Notes: generated by a model not told the origin, from the letters alone. Shown: positions 1-7,912, numbered from the stretch's first letter. The stretch is 64,000 nt of DNA from an uncultured Oscillospiraceae bacterium (GCA_900547455.1 URGV01000008.1:7710-71709), one strand, 5' to 3'. Made by a program: numbers and translations.

Positions 1-611
1 TGGTTCTGTTCCTCACCGGCGTCAACATCGGCTTTGCCCCGGTGGGCAGCCTGTTTGGCAGCGGCCTGGCAGAGAGCAGTTTTCGGTGGCTGCTGGTCCC
101 CATCGGCATCGTGATCGGTTACTACATCGTCAAGGCCGAGCCCGCCGTCCAGGTGCTCAACGAGCAGGTCGAGGAGATCACCGGCGGCACCGTCTCCCAC
201 AAGATGATGAACGCCGCGCTCTCGATCGGCGTTGCCTGTGCGGTTGCACTGGCGATGGTGCGCGTCCTGACAGGCTTAAACATCTACTGGATCATCATTC
301 CCGGCTATATCATCTCGATGATCTTCAGCCACTTTGTGCCGCCGGTCTTTGTCGGCATCGCTTTTGACTCGGGCGGCGTTGCCAGCGGCCCGATGACCTC
401 CACCTTCCTGTTGCCACTGGCCATCGGCGCCTGCACCGCCATCGGCGGAAATGTTGTCACCGACGCCTTCGGCATCGTGGCGCTGGTCGCGCTGGCGCCG
501 CTGATTGCCATCCAGATTATGGGCCTGATCTATGCCCACAAAGCCAAATCGGTTCCGCAGCCCTCCCAGCAGCTGTCGGACGATACCGTCGTCGAATTGG
601 AGGAGGAATAA
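1..611 (+). CDS. DUF1538-family integral membrane protein (3' end, 5' truncated by window)
   Basis: The reading frame is open from base 3, before any start codon, so only the C-terminal part of the gene is present. The first in-frame start-like codon, a GTG at base 42, lies inside conserved sequence (LFLTGVNIGFAPVG) and is not the real start. The visible part has about five hydrophobic segments with glycine-rich turns such as FDSGGVASGPMTSTF, and ends in a polar acidic tail. This pattern fits DUF1538, a family of paired repeats with unknown transport or sensing role. The next gene encodes a PII-like protein three bases downstream, and DUF1538 genes are commonly found beside PII-like genes, which suggests nitrogen- or nucleotide-dependent control of the membrane protein (inference). 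Confidence 0.75.
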   Translation, partial: VLFLTGVNIGFAPVGSLFGSGLAESSFRWLLVPIGIVIGYYIVKAEPAVQVLNEQVEEITGGTVSHKMMNAALSIGVACAVALAMVRVLTGLNIYWIIIPGYIISMIFSHFVPPVFVGIAFDSGGVASGPMTSTFLLPLAIGACTAIGGNVVTDAFGIVALVALAPLIAIQIMGLIYAHKAKSVPQPSQQLSDDTVVELEEE

Positions 612-614
612 ACT

Positions 615-1319
615 ATGTCTGAACAGCCAAAGCTGTCCGTCTTACAGCGCGTCCTGCTCACCATCACCCTCGAGGAGGACGAAGAAAAACTGCTGGAAAT
701 CTATGATTCCATGCACCTTCCCATCTGTTTTCAGGGACGCGGACAGGGAACCGCTCCCTCTGAACTTTTAGATATTTTCGGCTTGCGGGGCACCGGCCGT
801 CTGCTGACTGCCTGCATCCTGCCAAAATTCATGGTGCCTTCCGCTCTGGAGGCGCTGCACCAGAAGCTCTCGTTCCGGCAGCGGGGCGGCGGCATCGCCA
901 TCACCGTTCCGGTCAGCGGCATGCAGAGCCATGTGATGCAGATGCTCAACGAGGAGGCCCGCAACGCAATTCAGCAGCAAGAGAAAGGAGATGAGGCCCA
1001 AATGAAGGAAAAATCGGAATTCTCCCTGATCTGGGTTTCGGTAGCCAGCGGCTACAGCGACGACGTGGTCGATGCTGCGCGCGCTGCCGGCGCGCGCGGC
1101 GGCACAGTGATGAAGGGCCGCCGCAGAAACTCCGAGCACGCCAGCCAGTACTTTGGCATTTCGCTGCAGGAGGAGCAGGAGTTTGTGATGATCGTGGTCC
1201 CGCGCGAGAAAAAGTGCGAGATCATGTCCGCCATCACCACCTCCTGCGGACTGAAAACCCCGGCGCACGGCATGGTAATCTCCCTGCCGGTGGACGACGT
1301 CATGGGTCTGGAACAGTAA
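615..1319 (+). CDS. PII-like protein with two PII-type domains
   Basis: A 234-residue soluble protein. Residues 1 to about 105 and about 115 to 234 both look like PII/GlnB-type ferredoxin folds: each has a short beta strand, a glycine-rich loop (FQGRGQGTA in the first; RAAGARGGTVMKGRR in the second), and a late conserved strand. The second copy is much closer to canonical PII, with a GGTxxxGRR-like nucleotide-binding loop and VVPREKK. Normal PII proteins are about 112 residues, so this is a tandem duplication or fusion. It follows the DUF1538 gene by three bases and is probably its regulatory partner. The ligand is unknown. A terminator follows directly. Confidence 0.72.
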   Translation: MSEQPKLSVLQRVLLTITLEEDEEKLLEIYDSMHLPICFQGRGQGTAPSELLDIFGLRGTGRLLTACILPKFMVPSALEALHQKLSFRQRGGGIAITVPVSGMQSHVMQMLNEEARNAIQQQEKGDEAQMKEKSEFSLIWVSVASGYSDDVVDAARAAGARGGTVMKGRRRNSEHASQYFGISLQEEQEFVMIVVPREKKCEIMSAITTSCGLKTPAHGMVISLPVDDVMGLEQ

Positions 1320-1333
1320 AAGAGAAAAGCAAC

Positions 1334-1383
1334 AACGGCGCCTGCCTCCTTCCCTTTTCGGGAGTGGCAGACGCCGTTTTTCT
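1334..1383. terminator. Intrinsic terminator after the PII-like gene
   Basis: A 13-bp stem (AACGGCGCCTGCC with GGCAGACGCCGTT, one G-T mismatch pair) closes a loop of about 19 bases and is followed by a run of T on the plus strand. The minus strand has A-rich flanks, so it may also serve the convergent minus-strand operon ending at 1400. Confidence 0.8.
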
Positions 1384-1399
1384 TTGCTCCTCTATGGCC

Positions 1400-1717
1400 T
1401 TACAGGTCCTGGATGTTCATCTTCTCCATCTCGCTTTTCTTTTTGCGGCTGTGGCGCACTGCAAAGAAGATCGCCAGCAGGATCAGTGTCATGATGTTGC
1501 CTATCAGCAGGGTCATCACCATCGTCCCAATCACCTGCCAGATGCCGCCGTAGGCCGCTACACTCAGCACCGGAATCAGCGAAAGAAGAAAGCTGAGCAC
1601 CGGCAGCACCAGTCCCGGAATGGGAGAGAGGGTGCGCGCCAGAAACACCTCCAGCACCACCGGCACCACCCAGAGAAAAAACAGCACGATCAATAATGTT
1701 GTAGAAGTAACCTCCAT
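1400..1717 (-). CDS. Small multi-pass membrane protein
   Basis: About 105 residues with three predicted transmembrane helices and a short basic C-terminal tail (RHSRKKKSE). I chose the ATG at 1717 over the GTG six bases upstream because the GGAGGAG ribosome site is then about eight bases away. The gene starts right at the stop codon of the DUF2089 gene, so the two are translationally coupled. In Firmicutes, DUF2089-type regulators are often followed by small membrane proteins they appear to control; function here is unknown. Confidence 0.7.
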   Translation of the reverse strand: MEVTSTTLLIVLFFLWVVPVVLEVFLARTLSPIPGLVLPVLSFLLSLIPVLSVAAYGGIWQVIGTMVMTLLIGNIMTLILLAIFFAVRHSRKKKSEMEKMNIQDL

Positions 1718-1719
1718 CC

Positions 1720-2016
1720 TCACTTCTCCTCCTTTGCTTTTTTGTAGGCGTGAATCAAGATTTTTGCCGTGTCAAAATCCAGCTTGTCGTTGACCGCCAG
1801 GCGCTTGACGAGCGCGACGTAGGGGTCCTCCTCCTGGCTTTCGCCCAGCTGAATCTTTTGAATCAGCCGGTCCAGCCGCAGGCGCACCGTCGGATAGGTC
1901 ACCCCATATTGGGAGGCGATCTCCTTGAGCGAGCCCGACGCCAGCAGAAACTTTTTGATGAACACCACGTCCTCATCCTCCAGATTGGCCATCCATTCCG
2001 GTACAACCTCAATCAT
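1720..2016 (-). CDS. DUF2089-family DNA-binding regulator
   Basis: A 98-residue protein with a helix-turn-helix in the middle (SGSLKEIASQYGVTYPTVRLRLDRLI region, about residues 26 to 52) preceded by an acidic segment WMANLEDEDVVFIKKF. This is the layout of DUF2089 proteins, which are small sigma-like or response-regulator-like DNA-binding proteins. It is the first gene of a two-gene operon with a small membrane protein, driven by a good vegetative promoter just upstream. Regulatory target is unknown; autoregulation is plausible but not shown. Confidence 0.78.
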   Translation of the reverse strand: MIEVVPEWMANLEDEDVVFIKKFLLASGSLKEIASQYGVTYPTVRLRLDRLIQKIQLGESQEEDPYVALVKRLAVNDKLDFDTAKILIHAYKKAKEEK

Positions 2017-2041
2017 TCCTTTTCCCCCTTTTCTGTTTTTT

Positions 2042-2070
2042 ATTATACTCTTTCATTTTCTTAAAGTCAA
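2042..2070 (-). promoter_or_regulatory. SigA-type promoter of the DUF2089 operon
   Basis: On the minus strand TTGACT (2065-2070) and TATAAT (2042-2047) are separated by exactly 17 bases. The start codon at 2016 lies about 25 bases downstream with a GGGGGAAAAGGA ribosome site. Confidence 0.8.
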
Positions 2071-2137
2071 TATTTATTTTTATTAAAATCAAAAATTAAT
2101 TATATTTTAATTTATAGAGCTTTCTCTGTAGGAAAAC

Positions 2138-2166
2138 AAAAAAGCGCCGCAGATGCGGCGCTTTTT
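2138..2166. terminator. Bidirectional terminator hairpin
   Basis: AAAAGCGCCGC and GCGGCGCTTTT form an 11-bp stem with a 4-base loop and T runs on both strands. It ends the minus-strand transcript of the hypothetical gene whose stop codon is at 2180. Confidence 0.8.
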
Positions 2167-2179
2167 CTCGGTCAGCTTC

Positions 2180-2704
2180 TTAGCAAACGCTGTCCCAATA
2201 TTCCTTCATCACCTTGTACCGCTGCCAGCGGTCGGTTTCCTGCTGGATGTCGCTCTCTCTGGCGCCCTGATAGAGCAGGATATCTTTGAGCACGCCGTTT
2301 AGATCGGCTGCGTCCTCCTGCGTGAGCTCGGCTGGCTCCTCCTCCCACTCGTACTGCGGCAGCACAAAGCCGGTGTTGCGCTCGACGGTGACATAAAAGA
2401 CTGCCCGCGTCCCCTGCGGGGCGGTGCGCACAAAGCGGTACTGCGCGTAGTCGGACTGCAGCGTCTGGCTGTCGTACTGCGCCAGCAGCTCGTCCAGCAG
2501 GGCGGTCACCTCCTCGGAGGCGTCCGGCGTATAGCCGCACAGGGCCGCCAGCTGACCCACCACCTCGGGATAAAAGAGGTTGAGCAGCTGCTGGCGGGCG
2601 TTGTAGAGCAGGTAATCGACCGGCTCGATGGCGGCGGCGCCATATTGATCTTGCAGATAAACCTCCAGCTCCTGCACAGTGTGGAAGGGAATCGGTTGTT
2701 GCAT
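2180..2704 (-). CDS. Hypothetical protein, 174 residues
   Basis: I do not recognise the family. It is a soluble acidic protein with no signal peptide or membrane segment, with a beta-rich centre (QYRFVRTAPQGTRAVFYV) and an N-terminal helical part. The start has a proper AAGGAG site. It lies 12 bases downstream of a GNAT acetyltransferase on the same strand and is probably co-transcribed with it. No function can be inferred beyond that link. Confidence 0.6.
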   Translation of the reverse strand: MQQPIPFHTVQELEVYLQDQYGAAAIEPVDYLLYNARQQLLNLFYPEVVGQLAALCGYTPDASEEVTALLDELLAQYDSQTLQSDYAQYRFVRTAPQGTRAVFYVTVERNTGFVLPQYEWEEEPAELTQEDAADLNGVLKDILLYQGARESDIQQETDRWQRYKVMKEYWDSVC

Positions 2705-2716
2705 AAAAAATCTCCT

Positions 2717-3232
2717 TTAGATATGGAAGGTCATGCCGAGAAAATCGGCCTTGCGGTCGCGGCGGTTCTCATAAAACTCCTTGCGCAGCGTCACCATGCT
2801 CATCGTGTCGTAGCCCAGACGGTGGTAGAGCCGCAGCGCGTCCTCGTTGCGGGTGACCACCTGCAGCACCATCGCCTCGACGCCCGGCTCCTCTTTAGCC
2901 TTCTGCTCGGCCAGGGCGATGGCGCGGGTGGCGATTCCCTGCCCGCGGCGCTCCTTGTCCACAAAGATGTCCGCCAGCTCCATCACAATCGGGCCGGCGC
3001 GGTAGAGGTGGACAAAGCCCACATCCTGCCCATCCTGCAGAATCACATACAGCCGGTGATCCTCTGCGGTCCAGCGGCGCAGGTCATCCAGCACGGGGCT
3101 TTCTTCCCTGGACTCGGTCTGTTCCGCTTCATCTTCTCTGCCGACCAGGCCGCTGTGGAACCCCCAGAACGCCTCAATGCGGCGCAGGGTGGCGGCAAAA
3201 TACTGCTCGGTGTATAAAATCAGTTCGGTCAT
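2717..3232 (-). CDS. GNAT-family N-acetyltransferase
   Basis: About 171 residues. The acetyl-CoA binding motif A is clear: DIFVDKERRGQGIATRAI near residue 93, matching the R/Q-x-x-G-x-G/A signature, followed by NEDALRLYHRLGY, the usual motif B where the Tyr often acts as general acid. The ATG at 3232 is preferred over the TTG two codons upstream because of the AAAGGA site. The substrate is not predictable. It leads a two-gene unit with the 174-residue hypothetical protein. Confidence 0.82.
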   Translation of the reverse strand: MTELILYTEQYFAATLRRIEAFWGFHSGLVGREDEAEQTESREESPVLDDLRRWTAEDHRLYVILQDGQDVGFVHLYRAGPIVMELADIFVDKERRGQGIATRAIALAEQKAKEEPGVEAMVLQVVTRNEDALRLYHRLGYDTMSMVTLRKEFYENRRDRKADFLGMTFHI

Positions 3233-3374
3233 CGTCAAATTCCTTTCCTGTTGGTCGGTGGGTGTTCGGATTTTGGGATGATTTAACCGGTGCTTTTGTT
3301 CTCACGCTTTCTTTTTTCCGTCGGGGTTGGTGGCCTACCCCTTGATGATACCACATTCCCGCCCAAAAGAAAAG

Positions 3375-3587
3375 CTACTCGTCAAAATAAAACAGATCCT
3401 CAAACTTCTTGTCCAGCGCGATGCACAGGATCAGGGCGAGCTTGGCGGTGGGGTTAAACTGCCCGGTCTCGATCGAGCTGATGGTGTTGCGGGAAACGCC
3501 CACCATCTCGGCCAGCTGCCCCTGCGAGAGATGTTTTTCGGCGCGGGCAGCTTTCAGGTGGTTTCTTAAAATCAGTTTCTCGTCCAT
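3375..3587 (-). CDS. XRE/Cro-type helix-turn-helix regulator
   Basis: A 70-residue single-domain repressor-like protein. The helix-turn-helix occupies about residues 18 to 45 (LSQGQLAEMVGVSRNTISSIE), followed by FNPTAKLALILCIALDKKFEDLF, the standard ending of this YozG/Cro-like subgroup. It is the last gene of a three-gene minus-strand operon behind two paralogous membrane proteins. The paired palindromes in the operon promoter are likely its own operators (inference), giving negative autoregulation. Confidence 0.88.
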   Translation of the reverse strand: MDEKLILRNHLKAARAEKHLSQGQLAEMVGVSRNTISSIETGQFNPTAKLALILCIALDKKFEDLFYFDE

Positions 3588-3590
3588 CGT

Positions 3591-3905
3591 CTATCCTTTC
3601 CAGATGTATCCAATCAGGTTGAGCAGCGCTGCGACCGTGTACCCAATCGCTGTGATCAGCCGCATTTTCCCCCGCAGCAGTGCAAACTGATAAAACTGCG
3701 CCACCGACAGATAACCAAAATACATGGCGCCGATATCAAACAGCGACTCATCCTTCCAAAACAGGCGAATCACCAGCAGCAGAAGGAAGATCACCGTCAT
3801 GCCGATCATCCCCACCATCGTCGACTGGGCAGAGATCACCTTGTCCCGCTCGTCCTGGACGTGATTTTCCAGGCGGCTCCTGCGCAAAATTTCTTCCTTG
3901 TTCAT
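3591..3905 (-). CDS. Small membrane protein (DUF6442-like), paralog of the next gene upstream
   Basis: A 104-residue protein beginning MNKEEILRRSRLENHVQDE, a charged cytoplasmic head, then three or four hydrophobic segments (around residues 30-48, 58-72 and 82-101). The upstream neighbour begins MTKEEILAKSRNEKKDEG and has the same plan, so the two are tandem paralogs. Proteins of this kind regularly sit next to small XRE regulators in Clostridia. Their function is unknown; a membrane signal or stress role has been suggested only by association. The stop codon is three bases from the XRE start. Confidence 0.75.
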   Translation of the reverse strand: MNKEEILRRSRLENHVQDERDKVISAQSTMVGMIGMTVIFLLLLVIRLFWKDESLFDIGAMYFGYLSVAQFYQFALLRGKMRLITAIGYTVAALLNLIGYIWKG

Positions 3906-3917
3906 CCTCTTTCCCCC

Positions 3918-4229
3918 CTACCGCAGCACCGTGATGACATAGCAGACGGCAAACAGCACCGCCGCGACCAGGCCTAAAATGGCGGCGATCAGCCGGCTGC
4001 GCTCGTGGGTGACTTTGTACATTCCGTATTCCTCAAAGCTCAGATACGCCCAGAACACCGCCAGCAGCTGATCGTTGTCCTGACCGTTTGCCCAGTTGAA
4101 AACTGACAGCGCGATGAACATCAGGCTCATCGCCCCGACGCCCCAGCGCCGGCCTCTGCTCGCGATGTACTCGGTGCCTTCGTCCTTCTTTTCGTTTCTG
4201 CTCTTTGCCAATATTTCTTCCTTTGTCAT
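3918..4229 (-). CDS. Small membrane protein (DUF6442-like)
   Basis: A 103-residue protein with a charged head (KEEILAKSRNEKKDEGTEYIASRGRR) and three hydrophobic segments. It is the first gene of the operon with a paralog and an XRE regulator, 12 bases before the next gene. The ATG has a clear AGGAGGGA site. The head motif K-E-E-I-L-x-x-S-R is shared with its paralog and is the most conserved part of the family. Function unknown. Confidence 0.75.
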   Translation of the reverse strand: MTKEEILAKSRNEKKDEGTEYIASRGRRWGVGAMSLMFIALSVFNWANGQDNDQLLAVFWAYLSFEEYGMYKVTHERSRLIAAILGLVAAVLFAVCYVITVLR

Positions 4230-4274
4230 ATCCGTTCCCTCCTGTCAAGAACGCGGGTTGCCGATTGCAAATGA

Positions 4275-4286
4275 CAAGTATACTTG
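4275..4286. promoter_or_regulatory. Operator 1: 12-bp perfect palindrome CAAGTATACTTG
   Basis: CAAGTATACTTG is its own reverse complement and covers the expected transcription start of the XRE operon. It matches operator 2 in 11 of 12 bases and is 33 bases (three helical turns) away, centre to centre. Binding by the XRE protein encoded in the operon is inferred. Confidence 0.7.
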
Positions 4287-4294
4287 GTATCTTC

Positions 4295-4323
4295 ATGATA
4301 GCACTGCCAAGTGTACTTGTCAA
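4295..4323 (-). promoter_or_regulatory. Promoter of the DUF6442/XRE operon
   Basis: TTGACA (4318-4323, minus strand) and TATCAT (4295-4300) are spaced by exactly 17 bases. One operator palindrome lies in the spacer and touches the -35; a second lies just downstream of the -10. Confidence 0.85.
4308..4319. promoter_or_regulatory. Operator 2: CAAGTGTACTTG
   Basis: A near-perfect palindrome in the spacer of the same promoter, reaching into the -35. Occupancy here would exclude RNA polymerase directly. Confidence 0.68.
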
Positions 4324-4462
4324 TAGGTTTTGCAAAGTTTTGTTGGCAGATTTTTTTCATCGCTAGTGGTATCTGTGAAAGAAAATTTTCATCCCTCCCG
4401 CCTTAATGAAATTTTATTTACATTTTACCTTGCTGTGCGCGAAGTTCTTACATAGTCTTTGC

Positions 4463-4468
4463 TATAAT
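4463..4468 (+). promoter_or_regulatory. -10 element (TATAAT) upstream of the ECF importer operon
   Basis: A perfect TATAAT about 40 bases before the first start codon, with an AGGAGG ribosome site at 4495-4500. I see no good -35 box at 16-18 bases, so the promoter may need an activator or be extended by other elements. No recognisable riboswitch core lies between 4324 and 4508, so the leader gives no clue to the transported substrate. Confidence 0.5.
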
Positions 4469-4508
4469 AAAGGCGAAGGAAAAAATAAATCTTCAGGAGG
4501 ATAAAAAA

Positions 4509-5351
4509 ATGGCTACTACAATCAAAAAACAATACGCCTCCCAGTCGCAGAAGCTGATGGTCTTTGTGCTGACCATGTCTTTGTACGGACTGGCGACCCT
4601 GTTCACCGAACTGATTCCAAAATTTCAGGTAGGCATCGTTGAATTTTCTGTTGAATATTTTCTGTTCATCCCGCTGACCCTGGCGATGCTGTTCGACCCG
4701 CTCTCCGCCGCTCTGGGCGCCGCCACCGGCGAGCTTGTCTTCAGCGAGATCATGCTGGGCCAGTTTGGCGGTCTGGGCGAGCTGGAAAAATTTATCACCG
4801 TCACCATCGGCGTCTACATCGCCGGCCGCATGGTCAAGGACCCGACCAACCGCAAGATGGTCGGCATCGCCGCCATCACCGGCACCGCAGCCCAGCTGCT
4901 GATGGGCACCATCGTGGACATCTGCAAGGTGCAGTTTGCCGTCGAGGACTTTGAGGCGGTCGCCGGTCTGCCGGAGAGCGTCTTTGCCACCGAAGGCTTC
5001 GCCTTCTTAAATGACCTGTGCTTCTCGGGCATCCTGTTCTGCCTGCTGCCCACCCTGTATCTGGTTCCCAAGCTTTATGGCAAGATCGAGCCGCTGCTGG
5101 GCATGCAGCCGCGCACCGCGCAATCCGCTGTCAGCGGCCTGAGCAGCAAGGCGCTGGTCATCTGCGGCATCGGCTTTGTCTGCGCGGTCGTCGCAGAGCT
5201 TGCCGCCACCGCCGGCATGTCTCTGATTGAGTGGGAAGCCGACTGGGCCGAAAGCGGCACCGCAGTCGCCGTCGGTATGGTGGTTGCAGCCGTCGTCGCC
5301 ATCGCTGTCATCGCCTATATGAAAAAGGCGAGTGAAAGGAAAGTTGCATAA
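4509..5351 (+). CDS. ECF transporter S-like (substrate-binding) membrane component
   Basis: A 280-residue hydrophobic protein with about seven membrane segments, longer than usual S components (about 180-200 residues). The first helix block and the EYFLFIPLTLAMLFDPLSAALGAATGE stretch (broken here for length) resemble the N-terminal half of S components, where small residues contact EcfT. It is followed with a one-base overlap by a double ATPase and then an EcfT gene, the complete set for a dedicated group I ECF importer. It probably binds a vitamin, metal or other small molecule; the substrate cannot be named. A loop with acidic residues between helices four and five (VQFAVEDFEAV) is unusual. 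Confidence 0.68.
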   Translation: MATTIKKQYASQSQKLMVFVLTMSLYGLATLFTELIPKFQVGIVEFSVEYFLFIPLTLAMLFDPLSAALGAATGELVFSEIMLGQFGGLGELEKFITVTIGVYIAGRMVKDPTNRKMVGIAAITGTAAQLLMGTIVDICKVQFAVEDFEAVAGLPESVFATEGFAFLNDLCFSGILFCLLPTLYLVPKLYGKIEPLLGMQPRTAQSAVSGLSSKALVICGIGFVCAVVAELAATAGMSLIEWEADWAESGTAVAVGMVVAAVVAIAVIAYMKKASERKVA

Positions 5352-7045
5352 TGATGAACGCGGTTGAGATTGCACACCTGACCTTCACCTATCCGGGTGC
5401 GTCTCAGCCCACCCTGCGGGACATTTCCCTTCAGATTCAAAAAGGGGACTTCCTTGCAATCGTTGGCAACAACGGCTGCGGGAAGTCCACTTTGTGTAAG
5501 GTCCTCAACGGCCTGATCCCCCACTTCATCGCCGGGGAATTTGAGGGAAGCGTCACCGTGGAGGGGCTGAACACGCTGGAAACCGATATCGGCGAACTGG
5601 CAAAAAAGGTCGGGTATGTCTACCAGGATTTTGAAAATCAGATCGTCCGCCCCACCGTGCTGGACGACGCCTCCTACGCCTGCTTAAACTACGCCTTCCC
5701 CGACTACAAGGAGCGCGGCAGAAAGGCGCTGGAGCAGTGCGGGCTGCAGGGCCGCGAGGAGGAATATATCTGGCAGCTTTCCGGCGGACAGACCCATCTG
5801 CTGGCGCTGGCCGGGGCGGTCTCGCTGCAGCCGGACATCCTTATCCTCGATGAGCCGATCGCCCAGCTGGACCCGATGCACGCCGACCGCATCTATGAGG
5901 TACTGCGGGAGCTGAACGAAAAGCACGGCAAGACCATCATCGTCATCGAGCACCACACCGAATACATCGCCGACTACTGCAAGCATGTGCTGCTGATGCG
6001 CGACGGGCAGATTCTCTGGCAAAAGCCCACCGTCGAGGCGTTGCAGCGGGTGGAGGAGCTGCAACGCTGCAATATCTTTCCGCCGCAGGTCACCCAGGCG
6101 GCCCACCGGCTGCAAAAACAGGGCACCCTCCCTGCCGGTCCCCTGCCCACCACCGTCGATGAGGGCAAACGTGCCTTTTCCCCACTTCGCTTTGCGGGCA
6201 ACATTCCCTATACCCAGCCGCCGCGCTCCGAGGAACCGGTCGTTTCTTTCCAGAACGTGAAGCTGGCCTACCGCTCGGTCAAGGGCGAGCCGCGGGTGAT
6301 CTTTGAGGATTTAAACCTCTCGATCCACAAGGGCGAGCGGGTGGCGCTGATCGGCTCGAACGGCGCAGGCAAATCGACCATGATGAAGATGATGGTTGGC
6401 CTGCTGCGGCCGAACAGCGGTTGTGTTTCGCTGTACGGCGAAGCCATCGGCGAAAAAAAGGCGGAGGACCTCTCCCGCCAGATCTCGCTGGTCTACCAGA
6501 ACCCGGAGGAGATGTTCATCAAGGACAGCATCCGCGCGGACATCTCCTACGCCATGGAGGTGCGCGGCGTGCACAACTGGCAGCAGCGCACCGATGAACT
6601 GCTGGCCCGTTTCCGCCTGAGCGACCTTGACGGCCGGGACGGCAGGCTGCTTTCCGGCGGGCAGATGCGCCGGGCAAGCCTTGCCATCGGCATCGCCCTA
6701 AATCCCGGGGTGCTGCTGCTGGATGAGCCGACCGCCAACCTGGACATCGCCACCCGGAGGGAAATTATCGACGTGCTGCAGCAGATGAAGGACATCATCA
6801 ACACCGCCGTCATCGCCACCCACGACATGCAGCTGGTCTGCCAGTGGGCACAGCGCATCATCGTGCTGTGCAACGGCAAGGTGGTCGCCGACGGCTCCCG
6901 CGACGAGATCTTTTCCCGCCAGGACATCGCCGGGCTGGTCGGCATCCGCCCGCCGGAGATCTTCTCGATGGCCCGCGCGCTGGACAACCGGGCGCTGTGC
7001 TACACCATCGACGAGTTCACCAGCAGCTTTCAGAAAGGAGTCTAA
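5351..7045 (+). CDS. ECF transporter ATPase, two ABC domains fused
   Basis: A 564-residue cytoplasmic protein made of two ABC ATPase domains joined by a linker around residues 245 to 300. Domain 1 has Walker A GNNGCGKST (39-47), signature LSGGQ (143-147) and LILDEPIAQLDP; domain 2 has Walker A GSNGAGKST (335-343), signature LSGGQMRRASLAIG and LLLDEPTANLD. This is equivalent to fused EcfA1 and EcfA2. It energises uptake by the S and T components encoded on either side. The start codon overlaps the stop of the S-like gene, and the T gene follows after three bases, so the three are one operon. Confidence 0.93.
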   Translation: MMNAVEIAHLTFTYPGASQPTLRDISLQIQKGDFLAIVGNNGCGKSTLCKVLNGLIPHFIAGEFEGSVTVEGLNTLETDIGELAKKVGYVYQDFENQIVRPTVLDDASYACLNYAFPDYKERGRKALEQCGLQGREEEYIWQLSGGQTHLLALAGAVSLQPDILILDEPIAQLDPMHADRIYEVLRELNEKHGKTIIVIEHHTEYIADYCKHVLLMRDGQILWQKPTVEALQRVEELQRCNIFPPQVTQAAHRLQKQGTLPAGPLPTTVDEGKRAFSPLRFAGNIPYTQPPRSEEPVVSFQNVKLAYRSVKGEPRVIFEDLNLSIHKGERVALIGSNGAGKSTMMKMMVGLLRPNSGCVSLYGEAIGEKKAEDLSRQISLVYQNPEEMFIKDSIRADISYAMEVRGVHNWQQRTDELLARFRLSDLDGRDGRLLSGGQMRRASLAIGIALNPGVLLLDEPTANLDIATRREIIDVLQQMKDIINTAVIATHDMQLVCQWAQRIIVLCNGKVVADGSRDEIFSRQDIAGLVGIRPPEIFSMARALDNRALCYTIDEFTSSFQKGV

Positions 7046-7048
7046 CAG

Positions 7049-7888
7049 ATGGATGGGAAAATTTCCAAAAAGCTTTCGGAAAATATTCTGGATAAATTTT
7101 CGATGGATTTTCTGCGCAACCAGGTGCTGAAAAACGCCTACGGCAACAACGACACCGTCATCGCCGCGATGGACCCGCGCATTCTGATCGCGTGGTATCT
7201 TTTCTTCGGCATTGTGCCGTGGTTTGTCAGCGATATTCCCTTTTTGATGGGCAGCTTTTTGCTGGTCATGGCCACCACCCTGCTTGCCCATGTGGCCGGG
7301 TTGGTGCTCTTTTTATTCGGGCTGGGCGTTTTCTCCCAAACCGGTTACCTGTTCCTTGTGACCCTTCTGTTCGGCGGCGACGCCTCGGCCATCGCGCCGC
7401 TGCTGGTGCTGACCCTGAAGGTCGCCACTGTGTCGTTGGCCTCGGTCACCGTCTTTTCCGGTCTGGACCCGGACAAGCTCTCCAATGGCCTGATGTGGTA
7501 CGGCTGCCCGGAGCGGCTCTCCTTCTCCATCTCCTACGCCTACCGGATGCTGCCGATGCTGATGGAGGAATTTCAGAATGTGCTGCTCTCCTACCGCCTG
7601 CGCGGCAACCCGCCTGAACATCAGAATTTTCCCGGGAAGGTGCGCTACCTGATCTATCAGGTCAAGATCATCATGCAGTCCTTCTACCCGCTGATGCTCA
7701 ACACCGCCAAGCGTTCCCGCACCACCGTTGAGGCGCTGGAGCTGCGCGGCTACCGCTACGCCGCGGTCAACAAGGAGGTCAAAAAGCTCAAGCTTTCCTC
7801 CCTGAAGGTCGGCTACAACGACCTGATGTTTTTGGCAGTTTCGCTGTTATTTGTCGCTGTTTCTCTGCTTGTCTCCACCTTGATTTAA
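7049..7888 (+). CDS. ECF transporter T component (EcfT-like transmembrane coupling protein)
   Basis: A 279-residue protein with about five or six membrane helices in the first half and a long cytoplasmic coupling region. Two motifs, SYRLRGNPPE and ALELRGYRYA, correspond to the paired Ala/Leu-Arg-Gly motifs that EcfT coupling helices insert into the ATPases. It links the fused ATPase to the S component. It ends the ECF core; a TTG-started PHP gene follows after 24 bases. Confidence 0.9.
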   Translation: MDGKISKKLSENILDKFSMDFLRNQVLKNAYGNNDTVIAAMDPRILIAWYLFFGIVPWFVSDIPFLMGSFLLVMATTLLAHVAGLVLFLFGLGVFSQTGYLFLVTLLFGGDASAIAPLLVLTLKVATVSLASVTVFSGLDPDKLSNGLMWYGCPERLSFSISYAYRMLPMLMEEFQNVLLSYRLRGNPPEHQNFPGKVRYLIYQVKIIMQSFYPLMLNTAKRSRTTVEALELRGYRYAAVNKEVKKLKLSSLKVGYNDLMFLAVSLLFVAVSLLVSTLI

Positions 7889-7912
7889 CCCCACAGAAAG
7901 AAGGTTCCCCCC

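Noticed and set aside
4324-4508. Possible riboswitch before the ECF importer
   Set aside because: No thiamine, cobalamin, riboflavin, folate or preQ1 core could be seen, and the region is mostly AT-rich with only a short GAAAATTTTC palindrome.
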